From NCBI RefSeq assembly GCF_005765165.1, contig NZ_VCIW01000021.1, forward strand, positions 93,098 to 157,097: a DNA stretch of 64,000 bases. Direction: 5' to 3'. The position numbers and the translations under genes were made by a program. Of the stretch, positions 59,039 through 64,000 are shown in pieces (position 1 is the stretch's first letter; every line of letters begins with the position of its first letter). A model generated the notes under the pieces. That model did no database searches. It was given only the letters and a program-made list of their open reading frames with translations, and was not told the origin of the DNA. The DNA comes from Paenibacillus antri. Lineage in GTDB: Bacteria; Bacillota; Bacilli; Paenibacillales; YIM-B00363.

Positions 59039-59920
59039 ATGCCTACGACGACGCGCTCCGCAGGCGGTATCGCTTTCCAAATCGCCAATCACGCGTTCCT
59101 CGCGATCGCCGCGGCGCTCTGTCTGTTCCCGGTGCTGCACATCGTCGCCGTATCGTTCAGCGGGGCGGGGCCGGCCGCGGCGAACGCCGTCGTATTATGG
59201 CCGGTCGAGTTTACGGTATCGTCTTACGCCTCGTTGTTCTCTAGGGCGCCGTTCCTGGACGCGTTCGGCGTCTCCGCCGTGCGCGTGGCGATCGGCGTCG
59301 CGCTCAATACGGCGCTGACGCTGCTGATGGGCTATCCGCTGTCGAAGACGCGGCGGGAGTTCCCCGGGCGTAACCTGTACATGTGGCTGCTCGTGTTCGT
59401 CATGCTGTTCAACGCCGGCCTCGTGCCCAACTACTTGCTTATTAAGTCGCTGGGCCTCATCGATTCGATGTGGGCGCTCGTGCTGCCGTCGGCGGTGCCG
59501 ATTTTCAACGTCATCTTAGTCATGAATTTTATGAAGATGCTCCCGCGCGAAATCGAAGAAGCGGCGTTCATGGACGGCGCGTCGTATTGGGTGTGCTGGC
59601 GGACGCTGATTTTGCCGCTGTCGAAGCCCGTCATCGCGACGATCGTTTTATTCAGCTTCGTCATGCATTGGAACGCTTGGTACGACGGGCTCATCTACAT
59701 GAACGACAACGGGAAGTATCCGCTGCAGACGTACTTGTACACCGTCATTCAGGACCGCGACGTCGCGACGATCGAACAAGCGAACGATTCGGCGACGGTC
59801 AACGGCGTCACGCTGAAGGCGGCGCAAATTTTCCTCGCGATGATTCCGATTTTGTTCCTATACCCGTTCTTGCAAAAATATTTTACGAAAGGGATCGTGT
59901 TAGGCGCGGTGAAAGGCTGA
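59039..59920 (+). CDS. Sugar ABC permease, LplC/YtcP type
   Basis: A 293-residue permease with six helices and EAA motif EIEEAAFMDGASYWVCWRTL. The C-terminal PFLQKYFTKGIVLGAVKG is characteristic of the YtcP/LplC group. The start at 59039 follows AAGGAGGTGA, which is a near-perfect anti-Shine-Dalgarno match. It forms the channel with the preceding permease. Confidence 0.93.
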   Translation: MPTTTRSAGGIAFQIANHAFLAIAAALCLFPVLHIVAVSFSGAGPAAANAVVLWPVEFTVSSYASLFSRAPFLDAFGVSAVRVAIGVALNTALTLLMGYPLSKTRREFPGRNLYMWLLVFVMLFNAGLVPNYLLIKSLGLIDSMWALVLPSAVPIFNVILVMNFMKMLPREIEEAAFMDGASYWVCWRTLILPLSKPVIATIVLFSFVMHWNAWYDGLIYMNDNGKYPLQTYLYTVIQDRDVATIEQANDSATVNGVTLKAAQIFLAMIPILFLYPFLQKYFTKGIVLGAVKG

Positions 59921-59963
59921 CCTGCGCCGACGACGATGCCGATTCTCGAAACGAGGGATACCG

Positions 59964-61643
59964 ATGCATCAAGCGTTCGAAACGATTCGTTGGGAGAAAG
60001 ACCCGAGAACTCGGGCGTATGTCGACCCGACCCGCATCGTCTGGAAGTCGGAAGAGCCCGGCGCATTGGAAAACGAAGACGTGCTGCTGGCCGGATTGGA
60101 CGGACAGTCGTCGCTGTCCGCGGTCCATCCGTTCATCCTGCGAAATCAAGGCTCCCCCGCCGGCATTGTGCTCGACTTCGGCGTCGAGCTGCACGGCGGC
60201 GTGCAAATTTGCGTCTGGCAAGGCGACCACCCGGAGCGGGTCGCGAAACTTCGCGTGCGGTTCGGCGAATCCGTCATGGAGGCGATGAGCGACATCGGCG
60301 GGGAGCGCAACGCGACGAACGCGCACGCGATGCGGGACGCGGTGATCGAGGTTCCGTACCTCGGGGCGACGGAGTTCGGCAACAGCGGCTTCCGCTTCGT
60401 GCGAATCGATCTTGTAGACGAGAACCGGTACCTCGAGCTGCGCAGCGTTCGCGCGGTGTTTCTGTATCGGGAGCTCGAATACAAGGGCAACTTCCGGTGC
60501 AGCGACCCGCTGTTGAACGAAATTTGGACGACAGGCGCGTACACCGTCCATCTGAATATGCAGGACTACCTCTGGGACGGCATCAAACGGGACCGGCTCG
60601 TCTGGACCGGCGACATGCACCCGGAGACGTCGACGATTCAAGCCGTGTTCGGCGATCACGACATTGTGCCGAGGAGCCTCGATTTCAAGCGCGACCGGTA
60701 TCCGCTGCCGCAGTGGATGACGATGCCGACGTATTCGATCTGGTGGCTGCTCATTCATCACGATTGGTATATGCAGAACGGCGACTTCGCGTATCTTGCG
60801 GAGCAGCGGGCCTATTTGACCGGGTTGCTGCGCCAGCTGACGGAGGTCGTCGGGGAGGACGGTTCGATCGACATTCCGTTCCCGTTCCTCGATTGGCCGT
60901 CGTCCTCGAATCCCGTGGGCGTTAAAGCCGGCGTACACGCGTTGTTCGTCTGGGCGTTCGAGATCGGCGCGAAGCTGTGCCGGCTGCTCGGCGAAGAGGA
61001 GACGGCCCGGCTGTGCGATGCGTACGAGACGAAGCTGCGGGGGTTCGTTCCCCCGCACAACGGCAGCAAGCAGGCGGCCGCGCTGCTCGCGCTGACAGGG
61101 CTAATGGATCCGGCCCTGGCGAACGAGACGGTCATCGCGCCGCAAGCGCCGAAAGGGTACTCGACCTTCTATGGGTATTACATTCTGAAGGCGCGAGGCG
61201 CCGCCGGGGACGTGACGGGCGCGCTGCAGAGCATCCGGGAATACTGGGGCGGCATGCTGTCGCTCGGCGCGACGACGTTCTGGGAAGACTTCGACATCGA
61301 CTGGCTCGACCATGCGGCGCGCATCGACGAAGTGACGCCCGAAGGGAAGGTCGACGTCCACGGGACGTACGGCGGCTATTGCTATCAGGGCTACCGCCAC
61401 AGCTTCTGCCACGGGTGGGCGTCCGGCCCGACGGCATGGCTTGCGGAATATGTCTTAGGCGTACGCGTCGAAGAACCGGGCTGCCGCACGATTCGCGTCG
61501 CGCCGGACTTGGGCGACCTGGACTGGGCGGAGGGGACGTACCCGACCCCGCACGGCATCGTGCGCATTCGGCACGAGAGGCGCGAGGACGGCTCCGTCGC
61601 GACGTCCGTAGAAGCGCCGGAAGGCGTGACGATCATCCGATAG
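59964..61643 (+). CDS. GH78-like alpha-L-rhamnosidase family protein
   Basis: A 559-residue cytoplasmic protein. An N-terminal beta-sandwich (~1-165, IVLDFGVELHGGVQI) is followed by an (alpha/alpha)6 barrel with DYLWDGIKRDRLVWTGDMHP near residues 200-215, a variant of the GH78 signature, and a C-terminal beta domain (TIRVAPDLGDLDWAEG). GH78 enzymes hydrolyse alpha-L-rhamnosides. It lacks a signal peptide, so it would cut the oligosaccharide after import. GAGGGATACC precedes the ATG. Confidence 0.82.
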   Translation: MHQAFETIRWEKDPRTRAYVDPTRIVWKSEEPGALENEDVLLAGLDGQSSLSAVHPFILRNQGSPAGIVLDFGVELHGGVQICVWQGDHPERVAKLRVRFGESVMEAMSDIGGERNATNAHAMRDAVIEVPYLGATEFGNSGFRFVRIDLVDENRYLELRSVRAVFLYRELEYKGNFRCSDPLLNEIWTTGAYTVHLNMQDYLWDGIKRDRLVWTGDMHPETSTIQAVFGDHDIVPRSLDFKRDRYPLPQWMTMPTYSIWWLLIHHDWYMQNGDFAYLAEQRAYLTGLLRQLTEVVGEDGSIDIPFPFLDWPSSSNPVGVKAGVHALFVWAFEIGAKLCRLLGEEETARLCDAYETKLRGFVPPHNGSKQAAALLALTGLMDPALANETVIAPQAPKGYSTFYGYYILKARGAAGDVTGALQSIREYWGGMLSLGATTFWEDFDIDWLDHAARIDEVTPEGKVDVHGTYGGYCYQGYRHSFCHGWASGPTAWLAEYVLGVRVEEPGCRTIRVAPDLGDLDWAEGTYPTPHGIVRIRHERREDGSVATSVEAPEGVTIIR

Positions 61644-61677
61644 ACGACTTCCCGATCGAGAGGAGCGGTTCTCCGTT

Positions 61678-62754
61678 ATGACGACGCAATATCCGATCCG
61701 AACGTACTACCCCGTCACCGACCGTATGTCGACGCTGTTCCGGAAGGAAGCCCGGCGGATGGGCTGGAACGGCGGGACGTTACGCGAGCTGGAAGCGTGG
61801 CGCGCCGACGTCAAGGCGCGGCTGCGGGAGGTGTTGGCGCTGGATCGGTTCGAGTCTTGTCCGTTGGAGCCGCGACGGCTGGAGTCCGAGACGCTGGACG
61901 GGTACCGGCGGGAGAAGTGGATCATTCAGACCGAGCAGGGCGTGTGGATGCCGTTCTTTCTTCTCCTGCCGGAGGGGCTGCGGCCCGGCGAACGCCGTCC
62001 GGCGTTCGTGAACCCGCACGGACATCTGGCGGGCAAATATTACACGGCCGGCGTAGAGGAAATTCCGTTCATCCGCGACAAGCTGAACGGCAAGCCGCCG
62101 TTCGCCGTCGAGCTCGCGCGCCAAGGGTACGTCGTGTTTTGCCCGGATGCGAGAGGGGCGGGCGAGCGGCGGGAGTGGATGAAGCAATCGGACAGCGAGC
62201 CGGACTTCCTGGGCAATACGTGCACGCCCATCAGCCAAATGGCGATCAGTCTCGGCTATACGCTCGCGGGGATGATGACGTGGGACCTGATGCGGCTGCT
62301 CGACTACATCGAGACGCGCGGCGACTGCGACGCCGGCCGGGTCGGCTGCGGCGGCATGTCGGGCGGCGGCATGCAGACGTTGTGGCTCGCGGCGATGGAC
62401 GACAGAGTGTCCTGCGCCGTCGTCAGCGGCTACTTCTATGGTTTCCACGATTCTCTTCTCGTGTTATCGCACAACTGCGGATGCAACTTCGTGCCGAACC
62501 TATGGAAGTATGTAGACATGGGCGACATCGGCGCGCTGATCGCGCCGCGTCCGCTCTTGATCGAGACGGGCGTCCGCGATCCGCTTAACGGGAACGACGG
62601 CATGGCGAACGTCTTCCCGCAGACGGACATCGCGCGCGGCGCTTACGCGGCGTGCGAAGCGAAAGACCGGCTCGTCCATCACGTGTTTGACGGCGGCCAC
62701 GAATGGAACGGGGAGAAGACGACCGCGTTCGTCGACCGTTGGCTGCCGTTCTGA
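61678..62754 (+). CDS. Alpha/beta-hydrolase esterase, probably deacetylating glycans
   Basis: A 358-residue hydrolase. The nucleophile elbow is GGMSGGGM (Ser near residue 228), the acid is likely in ETGVRDPLNGND, and the His is in DGGHEWNGE. It has the NPHGHLAGKYY oxyanion segment of acetyl-xylan-esterase-like/dienelactone-hydrolase-like families. No signal peptide. As the last gene of the locus it may remove acetyl or other acyl groups from the imported saccharide. GAGAGGAG lies upstream. Confidence 0.82.
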   Translation: MTTQYPIRTYYPVTDRMSTLFRKEARRMGWNGGTLRELEAWRADVKARLREVLALDRFESCPLEPRRLESETLDGYRREKWIIQTEQGVWMPFFLLLPEGLRPGERRPAFVNPHGHLAGKYYTAGVEEIPFIRDKLNGKPPFAVELARQGYVVFCPDARGAGERREWMKQSDSEPDFLGNTCTPISQMAISLGYTLAGMMTWDLMRLLDYIETRGDCDAGRVGCGGMSGGGMQTLWLAAMDDRVSCAVVSGYFYGFHDSLLVLSHNCGCNFVPNLWKYVDMGDIGALIAPRPLLIETGVRDPLNGNDGMANVFPQTDIARGAYAACEAKDRLVHHVFDGGHEWNGEKTTAFVDRWLPF

Positions 62755-62768
62755 CCGTGCAAGACAAG

Positions 62769-62819
62769 AAAACCCTTGATTCGAAGCGGCCGAGGAGCCG
62801 TCTTCGCGTCAAGGGTTTT
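62769..62819. terminator. Bidirectional terminator between convergent genes
   Basis: AAAACCCTTGA pairs with TCAAGGGTTTT across a GC-rich loop that can itself pair. It separates the esterase gene from the leftward MarR gene. Confidence 0.88.
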
Positions 62820-62859
62820 GCGCTGACCGGAAGCGGGGACTTCGCCCGCTTCGAACCGC

Positions 62860-63309
62860 CTACAGCAGCCGGTCGGCCTCGATGCCGAGCTTCTTCAGCA
62901 GTTCGATCGCCTGAAGCTTCTCGTCCTCGGACAAGCCGGATACCGCGCGGTGCAGCGCCGAGGCATGCTTCGGGAAGATCGACTCCATGAGCCGATTTCC
63001 CTCTTCGGTCACCTCCGCGTACGTGACGCGGCGGTCCTCGGCGCAGTTGCGCCTCCGGACATAGCCCGCCTTTTCCAACTTATCGACCGTATACGTGACG
63101 CCGCCGCTCAAGATCAGCAGCCGGGAGCCGATCTGTTGGAGCGGAATCGGACCTTTATGATACAGCAGCTCCAATACGGCGAATTCCGTAGGATTCAAGC
63201 CGTACGTCTTAATATCTCGAGTAGAGTGCTCGGAGACGCTGCGGAACGCGCGATTGAGCACGCGGAACAACCGGAGCGACCGCTCGAACTGTTGATCCAT
63301 CTCGTCCAT
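62860..63309 (-). CDS. MarR-family transcriptional regulator
   Basis: A 149-residue winged HTH protein: LNPTEFAVLELLYHKGPIPL, QIGSRLLILSGGVTYTVDKL (recognition helix) and wing RRNCAEDRRVTYAEVTEEG. MarR proteins are dimeric repressors that respond to phenolics or oxidants. C133-like redox Cys cannot be confirmed, but a Cys lies in the wing (NCAEDRR). The ATG at 63309 follows GGAGGAGG; a TTG two codons earlier overlaps that site. It has its own strong promoter. Confidence 0.9.
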   Translation of the reverse strand: MDEMDQQFERSLRLFRVLNRAFRSVSEHSTRDIKTYGLNPTEFAVLELLYHKGPIPLQQIGSRLLILSGGVTYTVDKLEKAGYVRRRNCAEDRRVTYAEVTEEGNRLMESIFPKHASALHRAVSGLSEDEKLQAIELLKKLGIEADRLL

Positions 63310-63344
63310 GCACAATCCTCCTCCGGATGAACCGTTTACATACC

Positions 63345-63373
63345 ATCATAGGTAACGAACGGCGCCGCGTCAA
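63345..63373 (-). promoter_or_regulatory. Promoter of the MarR gene
   Basis: Read leftward, TTGACG and TATGAT are 17 bp apart. Plus-strand TTACATACC and GGTAA around the -10 form an imperfect dyad that may be the MarR operator. Confidence 0.75.
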
Positions 63374-63488
63374 ATGGGAATCGGGGGAGAACCGGGAAGA
63401 ATCGGTAAATTTTCATGGTGAAACGCTTCGAACCGGGACATACTGAATGGTATCGCAAACTCCCCGTTCGAAAGGATGGAATCACCCT

Positions 63489-63866
63489 ATGCGCGAGCCG
63501 ACGATCCGGCTGCAATTCCGCAATCATGAAGCGGCGTACGAGGCGTTCGAGACGCTGCAGGAGCTTGGGTACCGGCCGGAGCTTGCATCCGACGACTGCG
63601 GCCCCGAGCTCGACATTCATATCGAAAACAACGACGTTCAATCCGCGCTCGAAATCGCGCACGAGTTCGGCGGCCACCTGCTCGAGCGCGGCGCCGAGCG
63701 GCCGGAGCGGATCGACTTCGATCCGGACGACGTTTCCATCCCGGCGCACGCGGTGACGGAGGATTTCTCCGAGCGCTACATGAGCGGCGCGAGCGACGAC
63801 TTCCTCGGCGACGAATACGACGTCGTGCGCGAGATGCAGGAAGGTTACCGCGACAGCGTGCACTGA
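63489..63866 (+). CDS. Small acidic hypothetical protein
   Basis: A 125-residue acidic protein. Residues 1-60 could be a small alpha/beta domain (TIRLQFRNHEAAYEAFETLQ; DIHIENNDVQSALEIAHEFG). The C-terminal half is strongly acidic (DFDPDDVSIPAHAVTEDFSE; DDFLGDEYDV). The start at 63489 follows AAAGGATGG. I do not recognise the family. Its expected 3' terminator seems to be interrupted (see 63885-63960). Confidence 0.65.
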   Translation: MREPTIRLQFRNHEAAYEAFETLQELGYRPELASDDCGPELDIHIENNDVQSALEIAHEFGGHLLERGAERPERIDFDPDDVSIPAHAVTEDFSERYMSGASDDFLGDEYDVVREMQEGYRDSVH

Positions 63867-63911
63867 GCCGCGGGCCGCAAACGAGAAAGGCCGCTCCCTC
63901 AAAATTGAACT

Positions 63912-63960
63912 GTGACCCGTAAGATGGACACTTTGAAAAAAGTGACCCTCTTACGGGTCA
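63912..63960. mobile_element. Imperfect 49-bp palindrome, possible IS or MITE end
   Basis: TGACCCGTAAGA at 63912 and TCTTACGGGTCA ending at 63960 are perfect 12-bp inverted arms; the inner CACTTT and AAAAGTG continue the pairing with a few mismatches. Sequence beyond 64000 is not visible, so no transposase can be confirmed. It could also act as a terminator (TTTGTGTTTT follows). Confidence 0.4.
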
Positions 63961-64000
63961 TTTGTGTTTTAATCAGACTACACGAGGATGCGGGGCTGAC

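Noticed and set aside
1..64000. tRNA, rRNA or known riboswitch
   Set aside because: I looked in the intergenic regions for cloverleaf or conserved aptamer sequences and saw none. A covariance-model scan would be needed to exclude small RNAs.

Overview
The window looks like chromosomal DNA of a GC-rich member of the Paenibacillaceae (Paenibacillus/Cohnella-like). The signs are strong AGGAGG-type ribosome binding sites, YesM/YesN-type two-component regulators beside sugar ABC importers that lack their own ATPase, and DUF4855, IDEAL-domain, bactofilin and LrgAB proteins. I saw no rRNA or tRNA gene, and the species cannot be named from the sequence. I support 51 protein genes, several terminators and promoters, and five tandem repeat arrays.

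Layout. 1-2.3 kb: two arrays of ~105-107 bp repeats flank an AT-richer gene for a DUF559-type nuclease with a C-terminal HTH. 2.4-9.2 kb: an aromatic-acid-exporter-like protein, a small protein, a MerR regulator, a RavA/ViaA-like MoxR ATPase plus VWA pair, and a diverging membrane diguanylate cyclase. 9.3-14.6 kb: a UgtP-type glycolipid synthase with an LtaA-like MFS protein, a serine hydrolase, a small protein, a 51-bp palindrome array and a DMT transporter. 14.8-26.5 kb: carbohydrate locus 1 (membrane AraC regulator, two solute-binding lipoproteins, secreted DUF4855 protein, two permeases, an alpha/alpha-toroid protein). 26.6-33 kb: bactofilin, thymidine kinase, AAC(3)-like acetyltransferase, a secreted Ig-repeat protein, and a redox group (Rrf2 regulator, IDEAL protein, thioredoxin, nitroreductase). 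33.1-34.2 kb: a third 106-bp repeat array.

34.5-45 kb is the most striking protein-coding block: a tightly packed and mostly overlapping chemosensory operon. It encodes a soluble PAS histidine kinase, a soluble double-headed MCP, a triple CheW, CheB, a HEAT-like repeat protein, CheR, a CheY-like regulator and CheA. It has no transmembrane receptor, CheC, CheD or flagellar gene, so it may serve a function other than classical flagellar chemotaxis. A four-copy 51-bp palindrome array follows it.

45.7-53.5 kb: lrgAB, a GNAT enzyme, and a MacB-like export system with two ATPases, one carrying an AbrB-like tail. 53.8-62.8 kb: carbohydrate locus 2 (YesM/YesN kinase and regulator, solute-binding lipoprotein, two permeases, GH78-like hydrolase, esterase). 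Genes in both sugar loci read as sense, take up, then cut or deacylate, probably sharing a distant MsmX-type ATPase. 62.8-64 kb: a MarR regulator, a small acidic protein, and a palindrome that resembles the end of a mobile element.

The best candidate for something undescribed is the repeat family. Arrays at 21-931, 1750-2320 and 33073-34195 have diverged in sequence but share one architecture: two TGCA-rich dyads 44 bp apart, then a 61-63 bp step to the next unit. Two further arrays at 13255-13557 and 45181-45360 use a 51-52 bp step and also carry dyads.
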